Counted from the first letter of the stretch, positions 27,404 to 36,568 are shown. The stretch is 64,000 nucleotides of DNA from Shimazuella alba (GCF_009831235.1 NZ_WUUL01000009.1:109642-173641), one strand, 5' to 3'. Translations and numbers: made by a program. Notes: generated from the sequence alone by a model not told the origin.

Positions 27404-28060
27404 GTGAGCAATCAGACCGATTTTCTCAACCGGCGGCTTCACTCCCTACTGGGCGTGATACCGGTTGGATTTTTTTTGCTCGAACACTTTTATACGAACT
27501 ATCATGCAACCCAAGGCGCAGACGCATTTGTAGAAGCAGTTAATTTTCTTTGGGCTATTCCCCTTTTGCCTGTCCTTGAAATTTTCTTTATCTTCATTCC
27601 TTTGATGTACCATGCTTTTTATGGGCTCTATATTGTTTTTCGTGCAAAAAATAATGTGAGTCAATTTGGTACTTTTCGGAATTACATGTTTGTGATCCAA
27701 CGGATTACAGGTGTAATTACCCTTATCTTTATCATATGGCATGTATGGCAAACACGGATTCAATTGTTGTTTGACTCTACGCCAACTGCACATGAGTTAG
27801 CTATGGATACAGCTAGTATTTTATCAAATGATGTAACAGCTATTTTATATGGGATTGCTGTTATTTCTACTGTTTTCCACTTCTGTAATGGTATGTGGTC
27901 ATTCCTCGTAAGCTGGGGTATCACAATTGGACCACGTGCACAACTTGTTTCCACATGGGTATGGATTGTAGCATTCGTTGTTATTTCCTACTTTGGCATC
28001 AGTTCCATACTTGCTTTCAATGATCCAAACTTTGCAATTAACGTGACAGCACTGCAATAG
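27404..28060 (+). CDS. sdhC: Succinate dehydrogenase cytochrome b558 subunit
   Basis: 218 residues from GTG 27404, supported by CGGAGGC and by agreement with B. subtilis SdhC, which begins MSGNREFYFRRLHSLLGVIP. The protein has five predicted TM helices. Conserved His residues (RLHSLLGV, LLEHF, YHAFYG, IWHVWQ) would bind two haem b groups. It anchors SdhAB and passes electrons to menaquinone. First gene of sdhCAB. Confidence 0.95.
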   Translation: MSNQTDFLNRRLHSLLGVIPVGFFLLEHFYTNYHATQGADAFVEAVNFLWAIPLLPVLEIFFIFIPLMYHAFYGLYIVFRAKNNVSQFGTFRNYMFVIQRITGVITLIFIIWHVWQTRIQLLFDSTPTAHELAMDTASILSNDVTAILYGIAVISTVFHFCNGMWSFLVSWGITIGPRAQLVSTWVWIVAFVVISYFGISSILAFNDPNFAINVTALQ

Positions 28061-28076
28061 AAGGGAGCTCTACCAA

Positions 28077-29834
28077 ATGAACGAAAAAATTATTATCGTT
28101 GGAGGCGGTTTAGCAGGACTAGCTGCTGCATTGCGTTCTGCCGAAGCAGGTGCTTCTGTTGACCTTTTCTCCATCGTACCTGTTAAACGCTCCCACTCCG
28201 TATGTGCACAAGGCGGTATCAATGGAGCAGTTAATACAAAAGGGGAAGGAGATTCTCCTTGGGAGCACTTTGATGACACCATCTATGGCGGAGATTTCCT
28301 CGCTAACCAGCCCCCTGTAAAAGCAATGTGTGAAGCGGCTCCTGGGATCATCTATTTGATGGACCGGATGGGTGTGCCATTTAACCGTACCCCAGAAGGA
28401 TTGATCGACTTCCGTCGCTTTGGTGGAACCAAACACCACCGTACAGCTTTTGCTGGTGCTACAACTGGACAGCAGCTCCTCTATGCACTAGATGAACAAG
28501 TACGTCGCTATGAAGTAGAAGGAAAAGTAGTGAAGTATGAACAATGGGAATTCCTTTCCATCGTTCAAGACGATGAAGGCAGATGTCGTGGTATCGTCGC
28601 TCAAGATATGCGCAGCAACGAAATCAAAGCATTCTCTGCTGATGCTGTTATTTTAGCTACGGGTGGTCCTGGAATCATCTTTGGTAAATCTACCAACTCC
28701 ATGATCAATACAGGTACTGCTGCAAGTGCCGTATATCAACAAGGTGCATACTATGCAAATGGAGAGTTCATCCAAGTTCACCCTACTGCGATTCCTGGAG
28801 ATGATAAACTTCGTCTCATGTCCGAATCCGCCCGTGGGGAAGGCGGACGTGTTTGGACTTACAAAGATGGGAAACCTTGGTATTTTCTTGAAGAAAAATA
28901 TCCTGCCTATGGAAACCTTGTACCTCGTGACATCGCAACTCGAGAAATCTTTAAAGTATGCGTAGACTTAAAACTTGGGGTTAATGGAGAAAACATGGTT
29001 TACCTTGACTTGTCTCACAAAGACCCAAAAGAATTGGATATTAAACTTGGTGGAATCATTGAAATTTATGAGAAATTCATAGGAGAAGATCCACGTAAAG
29101 TTCCAATGAAAATCTTCCCAGCTGTTCATTATTCCATGGGCGGACTTTGGGTAGACTTTGATCAAATGACCAATATTCCTGGACTATTTGCTGCTGGCGA
29201 ATGTGAATACCAGTACCATGGTGCAAACAGACTTGGTGCAAACTCCCTTCTCTCCTGTATTTATGGTGGTTTGATCACAGGTCCAAAAGCAATAGAATAC
29301 GTTCGTGGATTAGATAAATCCGTTATAGATTTTGATCCTGCTTTCTCTGAGTCACAACGAAAAGAACAAGAAGATAAATATGAAAACACCCTCAAGATGG
29401 AAGGTACAGAAAATGCTTATGTGATCCATCGTGAGCTTGGTGAATGGATGACTGATAATGTAACAGTTGTACGCTACAATGATCGCCTGCAAAAAACCGA
29501 CGAAAAGATCCAAGAATTGATGGAGCGTTACAAAAAAATCAATATGGTGGACACCAGCAGATGGAGCAACTCCGCTGCACCATTCACCCGTCACCTATGG
29601 AACATGCTGCAACTATCTCGTGTTATCACATTAGGAGCGCTTAATCGTAACGAGAGCCGTGGAGCACATTACAAACCAGAATTCCCAGATCGTAACGATG
29701 AAAAATTCTTGAAAACAACCAAAGCACGTTTTACTCCAGAAGGACCAGAACTATCTTATGAAGATGTCGATACCTCATTAATCAAGCCCCGTCCTCGTCG
29801 TTATGATGTGGCGAAAGGAAGTGACAAGAAATGA
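28077..29834 (+). CDS. sdhA: Succinate dehydrogenase flavoprotein subunit
   Basis: 585 residues. The FAD-binding GGGLAG lies at residues 9-14 and the flavin-attachment His40 in RSHSVCAQGG. Substrate-site motifs HPTAIPGD, SESARGEGGRVW and HYSMGGLWVD, then GANRLGANSL, are intact. Oxidises succinate to fumarate. AAGGGAGCT precedes the ATG; the stop overlaps sdhB by four bases. Confidence 0.98.
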   Translation: MNEKIIIVGGGLAGLAAALRSAEAGASVDLFSIVPVKRSHSVCAQGGINGAVNTKGEGDSPWEHFDDTIYGGDFLANQPPVKAMCEAAPGIIYLMDRMGVPFNRTPEGLIDFRRFGGTKHHRTAFAGATTGQQLLYALDEQVRRYEVEGKVVKYEQWEFLSIVQDDEGRCRGIVAQDMRSNEIKAFSADAVILATGGPGIIFGKSTNSMINTGTAASAVYQQGAYYANGEFIQVHPTAIPGDDKLRLMSESARGEGGRVWTYKDGKPWYFLEEKYPAYGNLVPRDIATREIFKVCVDLKLGVNGENMVYLDLSHKDPKELDIKLGGIIEIYEKFIGEDPRKVPMKIFPAVHYSMGGLWVDFDQMTNIPGLFAAGECEYQYHGANRLGANSLLSCIYGGLITGPKAIEYVRGLDKSVIDFDPAFSESQRKEQEDKYENTLKMEGTENAYVIHRELGEWMTDNVTVVRYNDRLQKTDEKIQELMERYKKINMVDTSRWSNSAAPFTRHLWNMLQLSRVITLGALNRNESRGAHYKPEFPDRNDEKFLKTTKARFTPEGPELSYEDVDTSLIKPRPRRYDVAKGSDKK

Positions 29835-30604
29835 GTGAACAAACAGCTGTAGTAGAACAACAAAAAACGGTTCACTTGATTTTTACTCGACAAGATGGTC
29901 CAGATAGCAAGCCATATAAAGAAGAATTTCATGTTCCTTATCGGAAAAACATGAATATCATTTCTGCGATGATGGAAATTCAACGAAATCCGGTAAATAG
30001 CAAAGGGGAAACAGTTGCGCCGATTCAGTGGGAATCTAACTGTTTAGAAGAAGTTTGTGGAGCTTGTTCGATGGTGATTAATGGAAAACCTCGCCAAGCA
30101 TGTACAGCACTTGTTGATAAACTACAACAACCAATCCGAATTGGTCCTATGAACACTTTTCCGGTTGTTCGTGACCTTGTTGTCAACCGTGGTCGCATGT
30201 TTGATGCTTTGAAAAAAGTAAAAGCGTGGATCCCTGTAGACGGCACACACGATCTAGGTCCAGCTCCTCGCCAATCAGCTATAGAGCAACAATGGCGTTA
30301 TGAGCTATCCAAATGTATGACATGTGGTGTTTGCCTAGAAGCATGCCCAAATGTAAATGATAACTCTGCCTTTATTGGCCCATTTGCAGTTGGACAAGTA
30401 ACCTTGTTCAATGCCCATCCAACAGGCGCTCTAAACAAAGAAGAACGTACAGACGCATTGATCTCCGATGGTGGACTACAACAATGTGGGAATTCCCAAA
30501 ACTGCGTACAAGCATGTCCAAAAGGTATTCCACTTACAACTGCTATCGCCACTATGAACCGCGAAGCAACAAAACATATGTTTAAAAAATGGTTGTCCTT
30601 CTAA
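29831..30604 (+). CDS. sdhB: Succinate dehydrogenase iron-sulfur subunit
   Basis: 257 residues. Cys71, 76, 79 and 91 bind [2Fe-2S]. Cys162, 165, 168 plus 229 and Cys172, 219, 225 serve the [4Fe-4S] and [3Fe-4S] clusters. It links SdhA to the SdhC haems. The start ATGA overlaps the sdhA stop. The last 45 bases recur as a decayed copy at about 31853. Confidence 0.97.
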   Translation: MSEQTAVVEQQKTVHLIFTRQDGPDSKPYKEEFHVPYRKNMNIISAMMEIQRNPVNSKGETVAPIQWESNCLEEVCGACSMVINGKPRQACTALVDKLQQPIRIGPMNTFPVVRDLVVNRGRMFDALKKVKAWIPVDGTHDLGPAPRQSAIEQQWRYELSKCMTCGVCLEACPNVNDNSAFIGPFAVGQVTLFNAHPTGALNKEERTDALISDGGLQQCGNSQNCVQACPKGIPLTTAIATMNREATKHMFKKWLSF

Positions 30605-30610
30605 GTTACG

Positions 30611-30645
30611 ACAGCGTGCCTCTTTTCTAGAGGTATGCTGTTTTT
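30611..30645 (+). terminator. Terminator of sdhCAB
   Basis: ACAGCGTGCCTCT and AGAGGTATGCTGT pair with two mismatches, followed by TTTTT. Confidence 0.85.
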
Positions 30646-30668
30646 AAATTTATGCTAAAAAAGCGACT

Positions 30669-30704
30669 GGGCATTGTCCTAGCTTTTACACTAGAACAAT
30701 GCCC
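30669..30704 (-). terminator. Terminator of the HAD gene
   Basis: GGGCATTGT...ACAATGCCC with an inner CTAG stem. Confidence 0.8.
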
Positions 30705-30714
30705 AAAACAACCC

Positions 30715-31563
30715 TTATCGGAAAACAGCTCCTACCTTGCCCGGATCGGAGATAAAATATTCGATCTCGTACTCCATAGCCCCAAGAAAATCAATAAACG
30801 ATTTAATCACTATCTCCACACCTGCTTCCAACAAGGCAAACTGCTTGGCATCCGTGTATGCCATTCCCAAAAAGTAACGAACACCAGCCTTATCGGCAGC
30901 TTCTTTGTCCGAAACAGAGTCACCGATCATCAAGGTTCTACTCGGATCCGCTTTAAGTGCTTCCATAGCTTCACAGAGCATATCTTTGTTTGGTTTAAGA
31001 GCCTCTGGGTCAGGACTTGTCCGTCCAAACACGTTATCTTCAAAGAAGCGAATTACTTTACTCTTCTTCAAAAAAATCTTTACCGCCTTTGGGCTGTTGT
31101 TCGTCGTAACTGCAATCTTTTTGTTCCTCGAGACCAGACATTCGACAAACTGATCAAAAAGATCGGTAGCGATCGTTTGTCCAGCTGCTCTACACTCCCA
31201 TTCACAGAGGATGGATTCGAGCTTATATGCGATTGCTCGAAGTTCTGAATTTTTACTCTTACACAAAGATCCATAGAATCGGAGAATTGCGAGGGGATCA
31301 TCTTCATATTGCATTCTCACAGATTCCGGATTCATCGGCAACCGATCATTTGCAAACAGCACACCTTCCTTATAAAGGAAAGTTTTCATTTGGTCAGCAG
31401 CACTGTATGCAGGATAGATGGCGAAGAAGTCGAGAGCTACACCATCCATATCAAGCAGAACACAGTCAACATTTTCCATCATTTTGTGCAATTCCTGATA
31501 TTCCTGCTGATTAGGAAGGTTGAACTTGCGATAGGATTCTTGGAGATATGTTGAAAGAAGCAT
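30715..31563 (-). CDS. HAD-superfamily hydrolase
   Basis: 282 residues. Motif I CVLLDMDGVALD, motif II TTNNSPKA, motif III Lys in KPNKD and motif IV MIGDSVSDKEAADKAG are all present, so a phosphatase or phosphonatase-like activity is likely. About 40 N-terminal residues precede motif I, unlike ppaX at 60725. The codon use is somewhat richer in G+C than sdhB next door. GAGG lies four bases before the ATG and a TATAAT box about 40 further up. Substrate unknown. Confidence 0.85.
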   Translation of the reverse strand: MLLSTYLQESYRKFNLPNQQEYQELHKMMENVDCVLLDMDGVALDFFAIYPAYSAADQMKTFLYKEGVLFANDRLPMNPESVRMQYEDDPLAILRFYGSLCKSKNSELRAIAYKLESILCEWECRAAGQTIATDLFDQFVECLVSRNKKIAVTTNNSPKAVKIFLKKSKVIRFFEDNVFGRTSPDPEALKPNKDMLCEAMEALKADPSRTLMIGDSVSDKEAADKAGVRYFLGMAYTDAKQFALLEAGVEIVIKSFIDFLGAMEYEIEYFISDPGKVGAVFR

Positions 31564-31671
31564 GATTCCTCATTCACTCTTTAAGGATTGAATTCATCAT
31601 TATTATAACAAAAGAATCAGATATATGGAGTTCCTTAATTAATTTATCTGTATTCATCCATTGGAAGAAAT

Positions 31672-31735
31672 CATACATCTAGATTGCAAAGCTAACATGA
31701 GTTGCATGGCAAACAGAGAGCCATATAAAATACAC
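31672..31735 (-). pseudogene. Scrap of a nitroreductase gene
   Basis: The minus frame reads GSLFAMQLMLALQS, against ASLFAMQLMLAAKS in the nitroreductase at 20681. At DNA level AACATnAGTTGCATGGCAAA is shared. No flanking similarity is left. Confidence 0.55.
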
Positions 31736-31852
31736 TTTCTCATCTTGTAGAAAGAGGTGTTTGATAGGCGCTTTATCCGTTAATGCCTGGTGATATGCTT
31801 GTTCTGATATAAACCAAAAAGTATTTTTACTACTGTGATCGCTATGATGAAC

Positions 31853-31900
31853 TGAGCAGCAAAAAACACATGTTTAAAGACGGTTGTCTTCTAAGTTTAT
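31853..31900 (+). repeat. Decayed copy of the sdhB 3' end
   Basis: About 45 bases (CACATGTTTAAAGACGGTTG, TTCTAAGTT) match the last codons and stop of sdhB at 30561-30606 with about seven differences. The rest of 31564-31995 contains no gene. Confidence 0.6.
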
Positions 31901-32003
31901 ATAAAAAAGCGATATTTGCTTCGGTTGCAACTCATATACATCTGTTTCCCTTTTGTAGAAATAAATGTACCCTGTCTATGTTCTTTCCGATAGAAAAATT
32001 CAT

Positions 32004-32012
32004 TGGTATAAT
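32004..32012 (+). promoter_or_regulatory. Extended -10 of orphan gene 32049
   Basis: TGGTATAAT. The following leader AACTACAAGTA...GTGACCACACAAGGAG is nearly the same as that of the paralogue at 32975. Confidence 0.7.
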
Positions 32013-32048
32013 AACTACAAGTAAAAGTGACCACACAAGGAGTGTGCC

Positions 32049-32651
32049 ATGAGACTCACTGTCCTTCGTCGACAGGATGAGAACGACTCTCTTCTGCCAG
32101 ACGATGTGAAGGAATTCGTGTGCCAGTTCGTTCCTGACAAGAAGAAGAAAAAAGCAGTCAAAACCCTGATTCCGACATACAAGAAATTTAACAAGGAGCA
32201 GCGTTACCGCTTCCAGCAGGTAATGCGCCTTCTCTTCCCCAGACTCGGAACCGATCAGTGTGAGAAAACAGGATGGCAGCCCGGGCTCCCTATCCAGGAA
32301 AGTATCCAGATCACGGCACGCTTTGCCATGCTCTCGAAGGAGTTGGAAGAAGCTGTAAAGCTGTCTCTCCTCAAAAGGGCATCACAGCAGATGAATCCGG
32401 GACGTCGACCTGTGGGACGCGTCACCTATCCTTCCCATGAAGTCGTCGTACTTCTCTGGCTTTACGAAGAAGATACTGACCGTTGGGACACGGACAACCG
32501 GATCTCTCAGTTCAAGCATTCCGACTACACTGCTGCACTGTCCAAGTTGGACGAACAGCAGCGTCAGGAGCTGGAGCTCTGGATCACCGTGTTCACTGTC
32601 CCTCCTTGCTCTAAACTGGTAGATGCAGCCCACGAGCTGCTGTCGGTCTGA
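32049..32651 (+). CDS. G+C-rich orphan protein (paralogue of 32975)
   Basis: 200 residues, soluble, mostly helical, unknown family. AAGGAG sits ten bases before the ATG. It aligns with the downstream gene: LIPTYKKFNKEQRYRFQQVM with LISSYVELTHEQRVTFVKAV, GLPIQESIQITARFA with GLPVSDRLQIARLFA, and ALSKLDEQQRQELELWITVF with ALNVLDNELKQQVDLWVTCL near the C-terminus. Codon use is strongly G+C-rich in A+T-rich surroundings. Leader TGACCACAC (32028-32036) is complementary to GTGTGGTCA (32673-32681) just before the terminator. Confidence 0.8.
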   Translation: MRLTVLRRQDENDSLLPDDVKEFVCQFVPDKKKKKAVKTLIPTYKKFNKEQRYRFQQVMRLLFPRLGTDQCEKTGWQPGLPIQESIQITARFAMLSKELEEAVKLSLLKRASQQMNPGRRPVGRVTYPSHEVVVLLWLYEEDTDRWDTDNRISQFKHSDYTAALSKLDEQQRQELELWITVFTVPPCSKLVDAAHELLSV

Positions 32652-32672
32652 TCGAATCTGTTCTTGCACATA

Positions 32673-32707
32673 GTGTGGTCATGGGCAGCAGAACATTCTG
32701 TTGCCCA
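32673..32707 (+). terminator. Leader-pairing segment and terminator of 32049
   Basis: GTGTGGTCA (complementary to the leader) leads into the hairpin TGGGCAGCAGAA-CA-TTCTGTTGCCCA, then CCCATTTTAT. Confidence 0.8.
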
Positions 32708-32909
32708 CCCATTTTATAACAATAGCATGTAAGTTTATCTTTCTATAAAGGCTAAAAAACAAAAGACACTTCTTCAAAAAATATTAGGAACTACAAGATA
32801 AAAAATGACCCCATTTAGGATGTTTCTGCTAAATGGGGTCTTTTCATGTCAATTTTATTGCTCTATGGTGCTTTCTGAAAAGGTTTTTTCTAATCTACAC
32901 ATAACTAGA

Positions 32910-32937
32910 TTGATCTTACATCCGATAATGGTACAAT
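32910..32937 (+). promoter_or_regulatory. Promoter of orphan gene 32975
   Basis: TTGATC (32910-32915), 16 bases, TACAAT (32932-32937) with TGG before it. Same layout as the upstream paralogue. Confidence 0.65.
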
Positions 32938-32974
32938 AAAACTACAGTACAAGCGACCACACAAGGAGTATGTC

Positions 32975-33709
32975 ATGGGTATTCGTCGATTCTTCAAGCC
33001 GTTCGAGTCTGCGCGTGAGGAGATGGAGGAGTACATCAACTCCCTGCCGGAAGACCAGGAGCCTGCCGCAAGGAGGGCGCTCGAGCTGTTCTTCCCGGTC
33101 TCCGAAGCGGAGAAGGGCGTGCTCGGCGGGATCTACATCACCGCTGGGACCGACAAAATCAACGTCAGCGTCCCGCAGCTCAAGGAGCTGATCTCAAGCT
33201 ACGTGGAGCTGACCCACGAGCAGCGAGTCACCTTCGTCAAGGCTGTTCCCCTGTTCATGAAGCGACTCGACTATGACTTCAACCTCAGGGAAGAAGGGCT
33301 GCCGGTTTCCGATCGCCTTCAGATCGCGAGGCTATTTGCGGAGCTGCCTGACTTTTTGGCAGAGACGATCAAGCGGACCCTCCTGTTCATGTACCTGTCC
33401 GAAGTGAAGAAGAGTGAGGCACAGGTGTGTACCAGGGGACGACGATTCTACGTCAACACAGAACGTCTCAACGCTCTCAACATCCTGTTCAACGACTTTG
33501 CTGATGGTGCTCACCAGATGAACACCCTCCTCATCAATGACCTCGACGTGGACCAGATGAGGTACCGCATGATGACCGCTCTCAATGTTCTGGACAACGA
33601 ACTGAAGCAGCAGGTTGATCTGTGGGTCACCTGCCTGTCACACGACGGTGGTTCTCTGCCTGTGGGCGCTGCCCGCAAGCTGATCGAGCTGCTCTCGCCA
33701 ACAGCTTGA
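32975..33709 (+). CDS. G+C-rich orphan protein (paralogue of 32049)
   Basis: 244 residues, no signal peptide or TM segment, helical and charged, unknown family. Sample composition: 33001-33060 is 35/60 G+C, far above the flanks. Homology to the 32049 product spans most of the length (see there). GCGACCACACA (32953-32963), directly before AAGGAG, is perfectly complementary to TGTGTGGTCGC (33741-33751) directly before the terminator stem. Gene, promoter, leader and terminator form a compact unit without partners. Confidence 0.8.
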   Translation: MGIRRFFKPFESAREEMEEYINSLPEDQEPAARRALELFFPVSEAEKGVLGGIYITAGTDKINVSVPQLKELISSYVELTHEQRVTFVKAVPLFMKRLDYDFNLREEGLPVSDRLQIARLFAELPDFLAETIKRTLLFMYLSEVKKSEAQVCTRGRRFYVNTERLNALNILFNDFADGAHQMNTLLINDLDVDQMRYRMMTALNVLDNELKQQVDLWVTCLSHDGGSLPVGAARKLIELLSPTA

Positions 33710-33740
33710 TCCCAAACCCAAGGGCTCTACAGCTCTGCCC

Positions 33741-33776
33741 TGTGTGGTCGCGGGCAGCGGAAACCTCCGTTGCCCG
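33741..33776 (+). terminator. Leader-pairing segment and terminator of 32975
   Basis: TGTGTGGTCGC merges into the hairpin CGGGCAGCGG-AAAC-CTCCGTTGCCCG followed by TCCATTTTT. Confidence 0.88.
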
Positions 33777-34164
33777 TCCATTTTTATATATTGAAATGAT
33801 CTCCATATGTTGATCCTACTATAGACCACGTGAGTAGAATTGTATTTATTAATTAATAGGTCTTCCACCTTACGATCCGTAACATAGAAGACTAAGACCA
33901 GTCTATTTATATTAAAGTTGGTTTAACTTTTAGCATAGTAAATCGAGTAGTTATCATTTACTTGATGCAAAGGATCCTGTCAATTTTATGTTTCATTAAA
34001 TTCAGCCATTGCTTCATACTGTTTGATAACGGATCATTTCATTTTTCAAAAGCACGTTGAAAAGATCTTTCTATGTTTCCAAATTTCTTGTGTCAAGATC
34101 ATCAAGCAATTGCTTCATGCTTTCTATGAAGTAAAAACGATTCAAAGAATTGGGCTTGCTGCTC

Positions 34165-34384
34165 ATAGCCATCAATTTCCCTTTCTTGGGAAGAGGTTTC
34201 GACCTTTCTTACTTTCACTATACCTTTTGCTTGATCTCTTTTAAAAGTGTTCTTATGTTCACTTTAAGAGGAACAGTGAGACGGTAGCTGCTCCCGTCCA
34301 ATGGTGTGTGGTCCCTTATTTCCTTGAATTTACCCCTGTTCGAATATTACTTTACATTCGATTTTCTCTTAGCTTGATGGCTAT
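34165..34384. repeat. 220-bp intergenic repeat, copy 1
   Basis: Most of this stretch recurs at 58348-58569; shared blocks include ACCTTTCTTAC, AAAAGTGTTCTTATGTTCAC, GTGAGACGGTAGCTGCT and CTTGATGGCTAT. It is bounded by 11-bp inverted ends ATAGCCATCAA (34165-34175) and TTGATGGCTAT (34374-34384). In copy 2 the left end is the promoter and start codon of the gene at 57961; here the corresponding ATG opens only a 33-codon frame (MAMSSKPNSLNRFYFIE...). No intact gene lies between 33777 and 34963. Confidence 0.75.
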
Positions 34385-34572
34385 TTTTGCCCAATCCCCA
34401 AAAAAGTACATGAAGGGATAATCCGTAAATAACAAGATAAGTTTTCGCTAGGCTATAATTTAATTTAGGATACTAATCGATTCTAGAAAGGATCAGTGTG
34501 AAACTTGCAGTCTACCACGACTTTTATAACAAGAGTATTCTTCCTTTCTGTTGCAGACACCATCTTATTGCT

Positions 34573-34600
34573 ATCTTTAATTGTACGAACAATTAAAGAT
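34573..34600. repeat. 12-bp inverted repeat
   Basis: ATCTTTAATTGT-ACGA-ACAATTAAAGAT, perfect. It covers the stop of a doubtful 74-codon minus frame (34593-34817, TTG start, no SD) ending RRIKEYESNL, which may be a gene remnant. Confidence 0.5.
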
Positions 34601-34963
34601 TCGATTCATATTCTTTAATCCTTCTGTAAAAAATGCTACTATTGATTTTTCCTTTTTTCATGGCTTCTACAGCTGTTAAGTCAAGATAAACAGCTTTTAA
34701 GTGGATGTCACTACCCCTATACGGCAGGAACGCTGTCACTAGGTCATATAAAAAAATAAAGTTTTTATCAGGAAAACTATTCCCATAATATTTAAAACAA
34801 TAAATGAAATTAACCAAAATAGTTATAAAACTTGCACTTCTTTACAAGAATAATTCTTTTTTTATTAAAATAAATAATAATTCAAGTAGGAAAATGAACT
34901 CACTCTATCGAATACCTTGTTGATTAAAGCAGATTTTCTATTACACCAAGAAAGGTTGTTCTC

Positions 34964-35311
34964 ATGTATATCATAACTCTTATTTTGGAACTCACTCCCG
35001 AAACAGACTACAAACAAATCATCGAATTCTATGAGAAAAAGATTGCGCTTCCATCCCTCAAAATACCTGCAATAGAGCGAATAAACTGCGTTCAACTTAT
35101 TTCAACCCCCTATAATGATTATGATACGAGACCACTACGAAATCTCTTCTACCAGATTCAAATTTCGTTTACGTCGGAAGAAGCAGTGGAAGAAGCCCTG
35201 CAAATGCCAGAAACTATGGGACTTATTCAACGTTTCATCATCTTTAGCAAGTGCAAATTTCACTTTTTCGTAGGACATGAGCATACCTTTTATAAAGAAC
35301 AGCCTGAATAA
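34964..35311 (+). CDS. EthD-like small protein, copy 1
   Basis: 115 residues. The layout strand (MYIITLILEL)-helix-strand-strand (LFYQIQISF)-helix (SEEAVEEALQMP) suggests a dimeric alpha-beta barrel of the EthD/monooxygenase-like kind; this is an inference from pattern. It shares about half its residues with the next gene, including YDTRPLRNLFYQ and FSKCKFHFFVGHE. GAAAGGTTGT precedes the ATG, the same as in the second copy. Confidence 0.75.
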   Translation: MYIITLILELTPETDYKQIIEFYEKKIALPSLKIPAIERINCVQLISTPYNDYDTRPLRNLFYQIQISFTSEEAVEEALQMPETMGLIQRFIIFSKCKFHFFVGHEHTFYKEQPE

Positions 35312-35473
35312 ATATGAAAGCGCTTAGCCTTTCATAAATAATTATCATATATCGAAAATGATCGTCATCCCATGATTGAAATTGTTTTAGCAGAAAAAGA
35401 AATTATATATATAATCAGCTACATAATAAAAAATAATGATCTATTTTTGATTTAAATAGGAAAGGTTGTCTGT

Positions 35474-35812
35474 ATGTATATTGTTACTCTTATTATGGAG
35501 CTAAAGCCAGATACTGATCATTTACCAATCTTTGATTTTTTTCGAAAAGAAAGTGCACCTTCGATCTTACAAATTGAAGGGATTGAGAAAGTCAAAACGA
35601 CCCAATTGCAATCCACTCCATTCAACGAATATGACAACACTCCTCTACGGAATCTTTTTTTTCAAGTTCAAATATACTTTTCCTCAAAAGAAGCTCTTCA
35701 AGCTGCTATGAAACTACCATTGAGCATGGAGTTAATAGATAATTTCCTCACTTTTAGTAAATGCACTTTCCATTGGTTTATAGGACACGAAAAATCCTTT
35801 CCCGATAAATAA
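35474..35812 (+). CDS. EthD-like small protein, copy 2
   Basis: 112 residues, tandem paralogue of the gene at 34964 with the same RBS context (GGAAAGGTTGTCTGTATG). Conserved between the two: STPxNxYDxxPLRNLFxQxQIxF and FSKCxFHxFxGHE, so a Cys-x-Phe-His pair is kept near the C-terminus. Possibly cytosolic, acting on a small molecule; no further clue. Confidence 0.75.
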   Translation: MYIVTLIMELKPDTDHLPIFDFFRKESAPSILQIEGIEKVKTTQLQSTPFNEYDNTPLRNLFFQVQIYFSSKEALQAAMKLPLSMELIDNFLTFSKCTFHWFIGHEKSFPDK

Positions 35813-35830
35813 GAATCCATCAATAATTGC

Positions 35831-35857
35831 AAAACCGCACCATAAGGTGCGGTTTTT
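35831..35857 (+). terminator. Terminator of the EthD-like pair
   Basis: AAAACCGCACC-ATAA-GGTGCGGTTTTTT. The 220 bases after it hold nothing I can support. Confidence 0.95.
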
Positions 35858-36078
35858 TGTATATGATGAACTGTTTAATAAAACAAAGAAACTTCTCTTT
35901 TTTAACTTGCATGGAAAACCTAAAACGACAAAAGCCCTACCTCTCTTTCATCTTTGCGGCTCCGATGACCGCGCCAAATGAATTGGGCTTCCAACAAATA
36001 GAACTTTCTCTGTATTCATCTTGCTAGTTTCAACACGACTTACATTATAACACTCTTCATCAAATATTACAATTTATC

Positions 36079-36568
36079 TCATGATTTTAGAAACAGGTTA
36101 TCAATACCTTCCCTATCGTAATCTAATACCCAATCTGAGTATGTCTGGTAAATTTCTCTTAATTCCTCCGTAGATGCAGCAATAACATCACAAATTGATG
36201 AGTGAGAATCTCTTCCTCTGTTTCATCAAACATAAATGGCATCTGATAATGGCTAAAAGTAAAGCGTACAGCACGATTCGTTACATATTTATTGTAAATA
36301 TTAGTTTTTTTTAACTGTTTCTTTTTCTCTTGATAAACATTTATGACTACAACAAGATCATCACCTGTATGAAAAATCGTGCGAAATAGTTTTATTGCTC
36401 TATCATAAAACATCTTGTAAATAATACTTTTCCTTTCTGTTTCACGATTCCCATTTGAAACCAGATACCTATATCCCAGCTATAAAAAATGGGTGGTTGA
36501 AGAGACAGCTTTGGGAAATATGTATGGAGATAAGTTGCAACTTTGTTCCTATCCTTTTCTGACATCAT
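36079..36568 (-). pseudogene. Decayed DUF3885-like gene
   Basis: Pieces of one protein lie in different minus-strand frames: MSEKDRNKVATYLHTYFPKL...WDIGIWFQMG from ATG 36568/36565 (with AGAAGGAGAAG before it), then ETERKSIIYKMFYDRAIKLFRTIFHTGDDLVVVINVY, then CDVIAASTEELREIYQTYSDW and LDYDREGIDNLF. Order and wording match DUF3885 proteins, but at least two frameshifts (one base lost near ATGGGAATCG; one near the ILTHQFV codons) and an internal deletion separate them. Confidence 0.65.

Noticed and set aside
30652..31248. 198-codon plus-strand ORF opposite the HAD hydrolase
   Set aside because: The HAD motifs on the minus strand are unmistakable; this is the shadow frame.
34593..34817. 74-codon minus-strand ORF ending RRIKEYESNL
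   Set aside because: Protein-like wording but TTG start without SD and no homologue known to me; mentioned only with the inverted repeat.
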